DNA of 35,951 nt, taken from contig JAFWRM010000025.1 of the NCBI GenBank assembly GCA_017519975.1, forward strand, positions 1-35,951. Direction: 5' to 3'. This document shows positions 25,354 through 32,479 of this stretch, one piece after another. The notes beneath the pieces were generated by a model. That model searched no databases. It was not told where the DNA came from and was given only the letters and a program-made list of their open reading frames with translations. The translations under genes and the position numbers were made by a program. Each line of letters begins with the position of its first letter. Positions within the stretch are counted from its first letter, which is position 1. This DNA comes from Oscillospiraceae bacterium (GTDB lineage: Bacteria; Bacillota; Clostridia; Oscillospirales; Oscillospiraceae).

Positions 25354-26694
25354 TTATCCGACGTTGATTTTTTCCACGGGCCGCTGGGCCACCTCGCTGC
25401 CGTTGCTTCGGACGGCGGCGAACATCACCGTCAGCCCTCCCGCTCTCCCCAGAAACATCAGAACGATCAGTATCAGATGCGACAGCGTGCCGACGGAAGG
25501 CGTGATGCCGTGAGAAAGCCCCACGGTGCCGATGGCGGAAGCCGTCTCAAAAACGCAGACGCTGAACGGCAGCCCCTCCGCGACGCTGATGGCGAAAGCC
25601 CCGGCAAGCGCGAGGGAGAGATACATGATCAGCAGCGCAGACGCGCTTCTGACCGTCTGATCCTCGATCCTACGGCCGAATAGCTGCGGGTTCTTCCGCC
25701 GGCGGAAAACGGCCGCCGCCGTCGCCAGCAGTACGGCGACCGTCGTCGTTTTCATACCGCCCGCCGTCGAGCCGGGGGACCCGCCGATCAGCATCAGAAC
25801 GATCGTAAGCGCGCGGCCCGCGCTGGACATGGACGCCAGATCCGCCGTATTGAACCCCGCCGTTCTCGGCGTGATCGCCTGGAACAGGGAAAGGCAGAGC
25901 CTTTCCTTCATGCCGTGCGCGGAAAAGTCGCTGAAGAAGAACGCCGCGGCCGGTACCAGGATCAGCACGGCCGTAACGGTGAGGATCGCCTTGCTCTGCA
26001 TCCGATACCTTCGGAGATGGAAGCGGTGCTCCGCGACGTCGTCCCAGGTGAGGAACCCGATGCCTCCGACGACGATCAGAAGGCAGACGGGGATCACGAT
26101 CCCCAGACTGGTTCCGACCCCCGTGAGCGAGGAGAACGCTCCCGTGCTGGTCCCCATGATGTCAAAGCCCGCGTTGCAGAACGCGGAAACGGAGTGGAAG
26201 ACGGCCATCCAGATCCCCCGCGGGCCGAATCTCGCGCAGAACGTGGGCGCCATGATCACCGCGCCGGCCGCTTCCGTCAGGAAAGCGACCCGGAAAAGGA
26301 AGCCGGTCATCCGGACGACTCCGCCCAGCTGATGGGCCGAAATGCTCTCCTGCAGCATGCTGCGCTGCCGCAGGGATATCCTTTTCCCCGACAGGGTCGC
26401 GAACAGAGCGGTCACGGATACGATGCCGAGGCCGCCGATCTGTATCAGCAGCAGGATCACCGCCTGACCGAACCCGGACCAGGCGGACGCCGTGTCTCTG
26501 ACGACAAGACCGGTGACGCAGACGGCTGACGCTGCCGTGAACAGCGCGTCTTCCAGAGGCGTCCATCGGCCCGTCTTTCCCGCGATCGGCAGACTGAGCA
26601 GCAGCGTGCCGGCCAGGATGACGGCCAGAAAACCCGCGATGATGAACTGGAAAGAGCTCATCTTTTTCCAGAAACGCCGTTGGCCCATGCTCAT
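25354..26694 (-). CDS. ktrB: KtrB-type potassium uptake channel subunit
   Basis: A 446-residue ion-conducting subunit of the Trk/Ktr/HKT family. Four pore loops can be seen, each with its filter glycine: TAASAVCVTGLVV, FHSVSAFCNAGFDI, FQAITPRTAGFNT and FETASAIGTVGLSHG. The third-domain gating loop GGSPGSTAGGMKTTT is present. The length fits KtrB better than TrkH (about 480). Two start codons, MSMG, are each near a purine-rich site: AAGGAG serves the first and GAGGAGG the second, at 26688. It is the first gene of a five-gene potassium operon and has OmpR-type repeats in its promoter. Confidence 0.95.
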   Translation of the reverse strand: MSMGQRRFWKKMSSFQFIIAGFLAVILAGTLLLSLPIAGKTGRWTPLEDALFTAASAVCVTGLVVRDTASAWSGFGQAVILLLIQIGGLGIVSVTALFATLSGKRISLRQRSMLQESISAHQLGGVVRMTGFLFRVAFLTEAAGAVIMAPTFCARFGPRGIWMAVFHSVSAFCNAGFDIMGTSTGAFSSLTGVGTSLGIVIPVCLLIVVGGIGFLTWDDVAEHRFHLRRYRMQSKAILTVTAVLILVPAAAFFFSDFSAHGMKERLCLSLFQAITPRTAGFNTADLASMSSAGRALTIVLMLIGGSPGSTAGGMKTTTVAVLLATAAAVFRRRKNPQLFGRRIEDQTVRSASALLIMYLSLALAGAFAISVAEGLPFSVCVFETASAIGTVGLSHGITPSVGTLSHLILIVLMFLGRAGGLTVMFAAVRSNGSEVAQRPVEKINVG

Positions 26695-26718
26695 CCTCCT
26701 CTCCTTCGGTATGGTAGT

Positions 26719-26785
26719 ATCATACGGACGGCGTCACAAAGATGGCGTTAAGACCTCCTTTACGGAATTAAGACAGCATTAAGAC
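26719..26785 (-). promoter_or_regulatory. ktrB promoter with three TTAAGAC direct repeats
   Basis: TTAAGAC occurs at 26748-26754, 26768-26774 and 26779-26785, so the repeat starts are 20 and 11 bp apart, on one face of the helix. A TATGAT box on the minus strand lies at 26719-26724, and the nearest repeat abuts the position of a -35 box that is itself poor. This is the usual layout for activation by an OmpR-family regulator. The kdpE-like regulator of the same operon is the obvious candidate. The link is inferred. Confidence 0.55.
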
Positions 26786-26822
26786 GCGGAAAAAACTGAG
26801 GGCGGACGCGTTCCGCGGACAG

Positions 26823-26861
26823 AAAAACCCCGGGAACGGCGGCTGCCGTTCCCGGGGTTTT
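26823..26861 (-). terminator. Terminator after jag (possibly bidirectional)
   Basis: The stem AAACCCCGGGAACGGC / GCCGTTCCCGGGGTTT (16 bp) has loop GGCT and a T5 tract on the minus strand. It lies 21 bp after the jag stop codon. It cleanly separates the rpmH-jag block from ktrB. Confidence 0.92.
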
Positions 26862-26881
26862 CGGTCGATATGGGTGTTATG

Positions 26882-27547
26882 TTATTTCCACTCCCGATAG
26901 GTGGGCTTCGGGGTGGGGGCCGTGCTGCGGTCGTAGGCTACTACGACGCGGCGGTTGGGCTCCGTTCCGGTGGAAAACGTCGTGACCCCCTCGCAATCCT
27001 GCAGGGCGGTGTGGATCACGTGGCGCTCATAGCTGTTCATGGCTTCCAGCGTGATGTTGCGGCGGTACTTCAGCACCTTGTCCGCGGTCTTGCGGGCCAG
27101 CTTCTCCAGCGTTTCGTTGCGGCGCTCCCGGTAGTTTTCCGCGTCGATGCTGATGCGCACCCGGCTGCCGCTGCGGTTCACGGAATAGTTGGCCAGATGC
27201 TGGATCGCGTCCAGCGTCTCTCCCCGGCGTCCGATCAGAGCGCCGGGATTCTCTCCGACGATGGTCACGCTGATGGCGCCGTCGTCTTCGGTGATCTCCG
27301 TATCCGCTTCCACGCCCATGTGCTCGAACAGCCCCTTCAGGAACCGCTCGGTCATCTCTGCCTTGGTCTCTTCCACCTCGTAGGTGAGGCGGACTCTGGC
27401 GTCCACGGCACCGATGCCCAGAAATCCGCTTTTGGCGCGTTCCAGGACCTCTACGGTGACGTCGTCTCGCTCCAGGCCCAGCTCCTCCAGGCCCTTGCGG
27501 ACGGCCTCATCCTCGGTCTTGCCGGCCACTTCTATGTATTTAGTCAT
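26882..27547 (-). CDS. jag: KhpB/Jag RNA-binding protein
   Basis: A 221-residue RNA-binding protein that works with KhpA in cell elongation and division control in Gram-positive bacteria. The Jag N-terminal domain is MTKYIEVAGKTEDEAVRKGL. It is followed by a linker, a KH domain with GALIGRRGETLDAIQHL, and an R3H domain with LEAMNSYERHVIHTALQD and GTEPNRRVVVAY. I chose the ATG at 27547, where the Jag_N domain starts. It overlaps the end of yidC by 8 bp (ATGACTAA), so translation is coupled. A longer reading would add only a basic stretch encoded by the yidC tail. In many Bacillota mnmE follows; here a terminator does. Confidence 0.95.
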   Translation of the reverse strand: MTKYIEVAGKTEDEAVRKGLEELGLERDDVTVEVLERAKSGFLGIGAVDARVRLTYEVEETKAEMTERFLKGLFEHMGVEADTEITEDDGAISVTIVGENPGALIGRRGETLDAIQHLANYSVNRSGSRVRISIDAENYRERRNETLEKLARKTADKVLKYRRNITLEAMNSYERHVIHTALQDCEGVTTFSTGTEPNRRVVVAYDRSTAPTPKPTYREWK

Positions 27548-28904
27548 CAGACTCTGTCTCCTCTTCCTCCGGCGTTTCCTCTTCGCCGGCTCCTTCATCC
27601 GCTTCCTCGGGGATCTCTTCCTCCGCCGCTTCCGGCTCTTCCGTCACGGGCAGAGCGGCTGCCGTCTCATCGGCGATCGGCTCGATGGTCTCCGATACGG
27701 AAACCTCCGGCTCGTCCCCGGCGTCGTCCTCCGGCTCCGCCTTCACGGCGTAACGGTCGGGATCGTAGGCGCGGCCGCGGGCATACTTTCTGTCGTCCAC
27801 CCGGCCGGTGGAATCGTCCTCGGGTTTGATGCCCTTCTTCCTCTCCCATTCGGCGGTCTTCTCGCGCCGGTCCTCACGGTCGCTGATGCGCTGCTTTTTC
27901 TTGGACGTGTTGGCGTTGCGCTCGGTGGCGTTCTCCGCCTTCAGGCGCTCGGTCTCCTGGCGCTTTTCCTCCAGTTCCTTCTCCTTCTGAGCTCTCAGCG
28001 CGATGCGCTCGGCGTCCTCGATGGCGATCTTCTTGCCGTAGTACTTGTTCAGGATGACCTCCTGGATCATCGCGAAAAGGCTGCTGGCGATCCAGTACAG
28101 GCCCAGGGCGGCCGGCATCAGGAAAGCGAACCACAGGGTCATGAGCGGCATGAACACGTTCATCATGCTCATGGTCTTCTGGGTGGGATCCTCCGTCGCG
28201 TCCGGAGCCTTGGGCATGGTCTTCTGGCTGAGCCAGGACTGCAGCCAGGTCAGCAGGGCCGCGACGATGGGGATGATGACCAGCAGGGCGATCTTTACGG
28301 AAGCCTTGTCGCTCCACGTATCGGCGCTGAACAGGATCTTGAACTGGGGCGTCTTGCCCAGATCCAGCCCCAGGAAGTTGTAATCGATCTGACGCAGCTT
28401 GTCCGAAAGGCCGGAAAAGGCGCTCCAGTTGGCGGTGATGAACTGGCTCTGCTCGATCTGGGCGTAGGCGGCGTTCGTCGTCGTCTCATATCCCAGCTCG
28501 GCGAGCTTCGTGGCGATGGAACCGCCCTCCGCCAGCAGATCCTGCCCCACGCCCATCATGATGGTGAGGGGGTAACGGATGGCCTGATACAGCGCGATCA
28601 GAATGGGGAACGGGATCAGAGACCAGATGCAGCCGGACATGGGGTTGACGCCCTCCTCGCGGTACAGCTTCTGGACCTCTTCGTTGTATTTCTGTTTGTT
28701 GGCGCCGTGTCTCTTTTCGATCTCCTTGAGCCGCCCCTGCAGGCGGGTCTGCTGGATCATGCCGCGCTTGGACTTCATCTGGAAGGGCAGCAGGATCAGC
28801 TTGACGATCAGGGCGAAAAGGATGACGGCAACGCCGTAGTTCCCGACAAACTCATACAGCCAGAGCATGAGCATGCCGAACGGTTTTGCGATTGCAGATA
28901 ACAT
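27540..28904 (-). CDS. yidC: YidC/Oxa1 membrane protein insertase with long acidic tail
   Basis: A 454-residue insertase that places membrane proteins in the cytoplasmic membrane. It begins close to the first core helix (LYEFVGNYGVAVILFALIVKLI). It then has the coiled cytoplasmic loop with LQGRLKEIEKRHGANKQKYNEE and EGVNPMSGCIWSLIPFPILIALYQ. The later helices end at ALGLYWIASSLFAMIQEVILNKYYG. The large periplasmic domain of Gram-negative YidC is absent, as usual for Bacillota, and no lipobox is seen. From about residue 295 a basic, coiled-coil-like Lys/Glu/Arg region leads into a strongly acidic tail rich in Glu and Asp. This makes the protein much longer than usual relatives (about 250-300). 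AAGGAG lies eight bases before ATG. Confidence 0.95.
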   Translation of the reverse strand: MLSAIAKPFGMLMLWLYEFVGNYGVAVILFALIVKLILLPFQMKSKRGMIQQTRLQGRLKEIEKRHGANKQKYNEEVQKLYREEGVNPMSGCIWSLIPFPILIALYQAIRYPLTIMMGVGQDLLAEGGSIATKLAELGYETTTNAAYAQIEQSQFITANWSAFSGLSDKLRQIDYNFLGLDLGKTPQFKILFSADTWSDKASVKIALLVIIPIVAALLTWLQSWLSQKTMPKAPDATEDPTQKTMSMMNVFMPLMTLWFAFLMPAALGLYWIASSLFAMIQEVILNKYYGKKIAIEDAERIALRAQKEKELEEKRQETERLKAENATERNANTSKKKQRISDREDRREKTAEWERKKGIKPEDDSTGRVDDRKYARGRAYDPDRYAVKAEPEDDAGDEPEVSVSETIEPIADETAAALPVTEEPEAAEEEIPEEADEGAGEEETPEEEETESDD

Positions 28905-28922
28905 GTATCCTTCTCCTTACGT

Positions 28923-29132
28923 TTACGGAACGGGGTCGTATCCCCCTTTGTGGAACGGATGACACTTGCACAGCCTTTTCAGTGCCAGCCAGCTCCCCTT
29001 GGCGGCGCCGTACTTTTCCAGCGCCTCCAGTGCGTAGGCAGAACAGGTGGGAGTGAAACGGCAGCAGGGCTGCCGGGCCGGTGAGACGTACTTACGATAC
29101 GCCCTGACCAGAAATATCAGTATCTTTTTCAT
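28923..29132 (-). CDS. yidD: YidD membrane protein insertion efficiency factor
   Basis: A 69-residue protein with the complete YidD signature: [37 protein letters not shown] with its cysteines, and [13 protein letters not shown] at the end. It assists insertion by YidC. I chose the ATG at 29132 because the family begins MKKILIF; a TTG at 29141 would add only three residues. The gene overlaps rnpA by 41 bp and shows no good ribosome site, so it is probably translated by coupling. yidC follows after 18 bp. Confidence 0.95.
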   Translation of the reverse strand: MKKILIFLVRAYRKYVSPARQPCCRFTPTCSAYALEALEKYGAAKGSWLALKRLCKCHPFHKGGYDPVP

Positions 29133-29472
29133 CTTTGACAAGAAGGCCGAGCCTGTCCGCGAGCCTTAGAAAATCCCGCTCCAGGTCGCCGTATCCAACG
29201 GTTCTGCTTCGTACTCTCGCGACGATGATCACGTCGTATCCCGGACGCAGCCGGTGTCTGTTCAGCCGGTAGATCTCCCTGAGGCGGCGGCGGACGGTGT
29301 TCCGCACCACGGCCTTTCCGACCTTCGTGCCGACGGTGATGCCCAGCCGGCCGGTCTGGCCCGGCCTGCCCTTTCTGGCGTACAGCACCAGCAGCGAGGT
29401 GGCGGCGTTCGCGCCCTTGTTGTAGATGCGGCGGAATTCGCTGTTTTTCTTGATGGTAACAGTGGCCTTCAC
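29092..29472 (-). CDS. rnpA: Ribonuclease P protein component
   Basis: A 126-residue basic protein, the protein subunit of RNase P, which matures tRNA 5' ends. The start [15 protein letters not shown] is typical, and the RNR signature is [18 protein letters not shown] at 53-70. The start is GTG, seven bases behind GGAGG; no ATG fits. It lies 90 bp after rpmH, the universal order. The C-terminal 41 bp are shared with yidD. Confidence 0.96.
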   Translation of the reverse strand: MKATVTIKKNSEFRRIYNKGANAATSLLVLYARKGRPGQTGRLGITVGTKVGKAVVRNTVRRRLREIYRLNRHRLRPGYDVIIVARVRSRTVGYGDLERDFLRLADRLGLLVKDEKDTDISGQGVS

Positions 29473-29513
29473 GCCCTCGCCTCCACGGTCCGAACTTCCG
29501 GATAAACACAGGT

Positions 29514-29534
29514 AGGGCGGGTACTCCCCGCCCT
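29514..29534 (-). other. Hairpin in the rpmH-rnpA intergenic region
   Basis: AGGGCGGG-TACTC-CCCGCCCT is an 8-bp perfect stem with a 5-nt loop and no T tract, so it is not a terminator. It could be an mRNA processing or stabilising element that separates abundant L34 message from rnpA message. Confidence 0.4.
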
Positions 29535-29562
29535 GATGAACGTTATGAGTGAAGCGCCCGCC

Positions 29563-29697
29563 TCACGCGGACAGCTTGTCTCTGCCCTTGGCGCGGCGGC
29601 GCGCGAGCACCTTGCGGCCGTTGGCAGTGGACATTCTTTTACGGAAACCGTGCTCCTTGGCACGATGACGCTTCTTCGGCTGATAAGTCCTTTTCAT
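29563..29697 (-). CDS. rpmH: Ribosomal protein bL34
   Basis: A 44-residue, highly basic ribosomal protein of the large subunit. It starts [20 protein letters not shown] and ends with [20 protein letters not shown], matching L34 across its length. AGGAGG lies eight bases before ATG. It is the first gene of the origin-linked block and has a near-consensus promoter. In many bacteria dnaA diverges from rpmH here; in this window an aldo/keto reductase gene does instead. Confidence 0.97.
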   Translation of the reverse strand: MKRTYQPKKRHRAKEHGFRKRMSTANGRKVLARRRAKGRDKLSA

Positions 29698-29794
29698 TAG
29701 TGGCACCTCCTCAGATTCTTGGCGTTATTACTCAGCATCAATGGTGAGGCTGCCCGCCATTGAAGTAGTAGTCTCCCAAACACATAGGGAGTGT

Positions 29795-29824
29795 ATTATA
29801 CAATGGAAAAACGCCGCGTGTCAA
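29795..29824 (-). promoter_or_regulatory. rpmH promoter
   Basis: On the minus strand a perfect TTGACA (29819-29824), an 18-nt spacer and a perfect TATAAT (29795-29800) are present. The transcript would have a leader of about 90 nt. That leader contains TCAATGG/CCATTGA arms (29738-29763) around a 12-nt loop. Confidence 0.85.
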
Positions 29825-29881
29825 TCGTTTTTTCTCTCCGGTGCCCGCTTTGCCGGCAGGGCCAAATTGCCCCGCCTGTTC

Positions 29882-29910
29882 TTGACCGGACACCCCGTTT
29901 ATAATAAAAT
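29882..29910 (+). promoter_or_regulatory. Promoter of the aldo/keto reductase gene
   Basis: TTGACC (29882-29887), a 17-nt spacer and TAAAAT (29905-29910), followed by AGGAGG (29935-29940) seven bases before the ATG. A TATAAT lies inside the spacer, 12 bp from the TTGACC, so it is a poor fit as the -10 box. Confidence 0.65.
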
Positions 29911-29947
29911 AGCAGCCAGAGGAAAATAAAAATCAGGAGGTTACGTT

Positions 29948-31108
29948 ATGATCTGCAAACCCTACAAGGGCACCGACAAGCAGCTTTCGCAGCTTGGCTT
30001 CGGCTGCATGCGTCTCCCCACTACCACCGGCAACCCCGGCGACCCCATCGACTATGAGAAGGCGGGCGCTCTCATTGATTACGCCTACGAGCACGGCGTG
30101 AACTACTTCGACACCGCCTACGTCTATCACAACGGCGATTCCGAGCGCTTCATCGGCCAGGCGCTGGCCAAGTATCCCAGAGACACCTGGAACCTCGTGA
30201 CCAAGATGCCCATCCAGGCAGTCAAGACGAAGGAGGACCTCCCCCGCATCTTCAACGAGCAGCTGGAAAAATGCGGCGTGGAGTATTTCGACTTCTACCT
30301 GTGCCACGGCGTCATGGATCTGAACTTTGCCGACTTCGCCTCGAAGGAACTGGGCTGCATCGCCTTCCTGGATCAGATGAAGAAGGAAGGCAAGATCCGC
30401 AAGCTGGGCTTTTCCTCCCACTGCTCGCCGGAGAAGCTGTCCGAATTCTGCGACCTGTACGACTGGGACATCGCCCAGATCCAGCTGAACTACTTCGACT
30501 GGGACTATCAGAACGCCAGGCGCCAGTATGAGATCCTCACCGAGCACGGCATCCCCGTGGTGGTGATGGAGCCCTGCCGCGGCGGCCGTCTGGTCACCCT
30601 GTGCGACGAGAGCCTGGCCTTCCTGAAGGCCGCGGCGCCCGACCGCAGTTCCGCCAGCTGGTGCTTCCGCTGGCTGCAGGGCCTGCCCAACGTGCAGGTG
30701 GTGCTGTCCGGCATGACGGAGATGGATCAGGTGGTGGACAACGTGGCCTCCTTTGAAACGCCCCAGCCGCTGTCCGAGGAGGAGACGGCCGCCCTGAACA
30801 AGGCCATCGACGCCTTCCGCAGCAAGTTCACCGTGCCCTGCACCGGGTGCCGCTACTGCAGCGGCTGCCCCAAGGGGCTGGAGATCCCGGCCATCCTCTC
30901 GGCGTATAACGACGTGTGCCTGACGGACAACGCCTTCATGCAGGGTTCCTCCGTCCGGAAGCTTCTGGCCGGCGGCAGCGAGTACGACCCGGCCGAGTGC
31001 GTGGGCTGCGGCGCCTGCTACAGCGCCTGCCCCCAGGGCATCGATACGCCCGCCATCATGCAGAAGTTCCTGGAGATCATCGATAAGATCCCGGCGCAGT
31101 TCAAATAA
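29948..31108 (+). CDS. Aldo/keto reductase with C-terminal ferredoxin-like domain
   Basis: A 386-residue oxidoreductase. The aldo/keto reductase barrel has the catalytic tetrad Asp55 and Tyr60 (FDTAYVYHNG), Lys87 and His120 (YLCHGVMD). The C-terminal part carries two cysteine clusters, C-x2-C-x2-C-x2-C at 298-307 and C-x2-C-x2-C-x3-C at 351-361. Together they could hold two [4Fe-4S] clusters. Such fused proteins are common in anaerobic Bacillota and Bacteroidota, and their substrates are mostly unknown. The gene is much richer in G+C at third positions than the potassium or LysR genes, suggesting high expression or different ancestry. The alcohol dehydrogenase follows after 51 bp. Confidence 0.93.
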   Translation: MICKPYKGTDKQLSQLGFGCMRLPTTTGNPGDPIDYEKAGALIDYAYEHGVNYFDTAYVYHNGDSERFIGQALAKYPRDTWNLVTKMPIQAVKTKEDLPRIFNEQLEKCGVEYFDFYLCHGVMDLNFADFASKELGCIAFLDQMKKEGKIRKLGFSSHCSPEKLSEFCDLYDWDIAQIQLNYFDWDYQNARRQYEILTEHGIPVVVMEPCRGGRLVTLCDESLAFLKAAAPDRSSASWCFRWLQGLPNVQVVLSGMTEMDQVVDNVASFETPQPLSEEETAALNKAIDAFRSKFTVPCTGCRYCSGCPKGLEIPAILSAYNDVCLTDNAFMQGSSVRKLLAGGSEYDPAECVGCGACYSACPQGIDTPAIMQKFLEIIDKIPAQFK

Positions 31109-31159
31109 GATCCCGGCATCACAATACGCCCGCCGTGCGGGCTTCGGAGGTAAACGATT

Positions 31160-32269
31160 ATGAAAATGAAAGCCGCAGTCGTCTGGGAAAAGGACGGCGA
31201 TTTCAAGCTGCAGGACGTGGAGCTGGCCGATCCGAAGGCCACGGAGGTGCTTGTCCGCGTCGTAGGCGCCGGCGTGTGCCACACGGACGCCACCGCGCGC
31301 GACCAGACCATCCCCATCCAGCTGCCCGGCATCTTCGGACACGAGGGCGCCGGCATCGTGGAAAAGGTCGGCGACGCCGTCCGGGACGTGAAGGTCGGCG
31401 ACCGCGTGGTCCTCACCTTCTACACCTGCGGGCACTGCCCCACCTGCCGTTCCGGCCGGCCCACCGGATGCGATAATTACGGGCCCGTGAACTTCAGCGG
31501 CAGACACAGTGACTTTACGCACCGCCACAGCGTGGACGGACAGGAGATCTCCTCCTTCTTCGCCCAGAGCTCCTTCGCGGAGTACGCCGTGGTGGATGAG
31601 AACGCCTGCGTCGTCATCAAAGACGAGGACGTGGACATCGGTCTGCTCGGCCCCCTCGGCTGCGGCCTCATGACCGGTGCCGGCGCGGTGGCCAACTGCA
31701 TGAAGCCCACCGTGGGCAGTTCCATCGTCGTGTTCGGCTGCGGCGGCGTCGGCCTTGCCGCCGTGATGATGGCAAAGGTCGTCGGCTGCAGCACCATCAT
31801 CGGCGTGGACGCCGTGCCCAGCCGTCTGGAGATGGCAAAGGAGCTGGGCTGCACCCATGTGATCAACGGCAAAGAGGTCGAGGATATCGCCGGCAGGATC
31901 AGAGAGATCACCGGCGGCGGTGCGGACTACAGCCTGGATACCTCCGCCGCCATCCCGCTGATGACGGCCGCCATCAACTGTCTGCGCGTCTACGGCACCG
32001 CGGTCGTGGTGGGCACCAGCGGCGACAAGGTCGTTCCCGTGGTGATGCAGGACATGATCATGGGCAAGGGCCGCACCCTGAAGGGCTGCATCGAAGGCGA
32101 CGCCGATCCGAAGACCTTCATCCCCACGCTGGTCAGCCTGTACAAGCAGGGCCGCTTCCCCTTCGACAAGCTCATCGTCGAATATCCCTTCGAGCAGATC
32201 AACCAGGCGTTCGAGGATTCCAAGAGCGGCAAGACGATCAAGCCCGTGCTGCGCATGGCGAAGGCGTGA
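31160..32269 (+). CDS. Zinc-dependent alcohol dehydrogenase (aryl-alcohol/class III type)
   Basis: A 369-residue medium-chain dehydrogenase. Catalytic zinc ligands are Cys40 (GVCHTD), His61-Glu62 (GHEGAG) and Cys168 (LGPLGCGLMTGAGAV). The structural zinc site is Cys90, 93, 96 and 104. The NAD-binding motif is FGCGGVGLAA at 192-201, followed by an Asp (VDAVPSRL) that favours NAD over NADP. The pattern resembles aryl-alcohol dehydrogenase of the XylB type. The start is ATG with GGAGG nine bases upstream; a second ATG two codons on is possible. It is probably cotranscribed with the aldo/keto reductase. Both act on carbonyl or alcohol groups, so a shared reductive or detoxifying job is likely. 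Confidence 0.93.
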   Translation: MKMKAAVVWEKDGDFKLQDVELADPKATEVLVRVVGAGVCHTDATARDQTIPIQLPGIFGHEGAGIVEKVGDAVRDVKVGDRVVLTFYTCGHCPTCRSGRPTGCDNYGPVNFSGRHSDFTHRHSVDGQEISSFFAQSSFAEYAVVDENACVVIKDEDVDIGLLGPLGCGLMTGAGAVANCMKPTVGSSIVVFGCGGVGLAAVMMAKVVGCSTIIGVDAVPSRLEMAKELGCTHVINGKEVEDIAGRIREITGGGADYSLDTSAAIPLMTAAINCLRVYGTAVVVGTSGDKVVPVVMQDMIMGKGRTLKGCIEGDADPKTFIPTLVSLYKQGRFPFDKLIVEYPFEQINQAFEDSKSGKTIKPVLRMAKA

Positions 32270-32344
32270 ACGGGAACGGCTGAAAATTAGGCTTGACCAA
32301 CCGTTTTTCCCCATGATTAAATGGGCCATACTCATTGCACTGCA

Positions 32345-32435
32345 CGGAAACTACAGTACAAGCTGAGCAGGCGGCGGGGCGCGCCCCGCGTGGCCGGGCC
32401 TTATGGCAGCAGGTTCATGCACCTGCGGGACAGGG
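32345..32435 (+). ncRNA. NiCo (czcD-type) riboswitch
   Basis: The leader of the cation transporter carries the landmarks of the Ni/Co-binding NiCo riboswitch in order. CTGAGCAGGC lies at 32363-32372, then a GC hairpin (32374-32389). GGCCGGG and the small hairpin GCCTTATGGC follow. CAGCAGGT then pairs with ACCTGC (arms 32409-32414 and 32421-32426), and GGGACAG closes at 32427-32433. The CTG and CAG ends pair as helix P1. The 3' arm ACCTGC and GGGACAG also form the left side of a terminator, so metal binding should prevent termination. The match is from memory of the known structure, not a covariance search. Confidence 0.88.
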
Positions 32436-32457
32436 TTCTGTTCCGCAGGTGCTTTTT
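32419..32457 (+). terminator. Riboswitch-controlled terminator
   Basis: GCACCTGCGGGACAG-GGTT-CTGTTCCGCAGGTGC is a 15-bp stem (one G-U pair) with a 4-nt loop, then TTTTT. It lies between the NiCo aptamer and the Shine-Dalgarno of the transporter. It uses aptamer bases 32419-32433, so the two folds exclude each other. Confidence 0.9.
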
Positions 32458-32479
32458 ACTCTTCAGGAGGTCCTGCCCC

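Noticed and set aside
29698-29947. Chromosomal origin (oriC)
   Set aside because: Although rpmH is adjacent, I saw no cluster of TTATCCACA-type boxes and no dnaA.
31128-31145. GCCCGC-CGT-GCGGGC hairpin between aldo/keto reductase and alcohol dehydrogenase as a terminator
   Set aside because: There is no T tract after the stem and the Shine-Dalgarno follows at once; at most a minor structure.
32271-32315. Terminator after the alcohol dehydrogenase (GGGAACGG ... CCGTTTTTCCC)
   Set aside because: Only about five continuous pairs with a long loop; too weak to call.
29933-32335. An 800-codon open frame on the minus strand
   Set aside because: It is antisense to two well-recognised enzymes with good ribosome sites; the composition (His, Ala, Gly, Val, Asp rich) is what a GC-rich codon pattern gives on the opposite strand.
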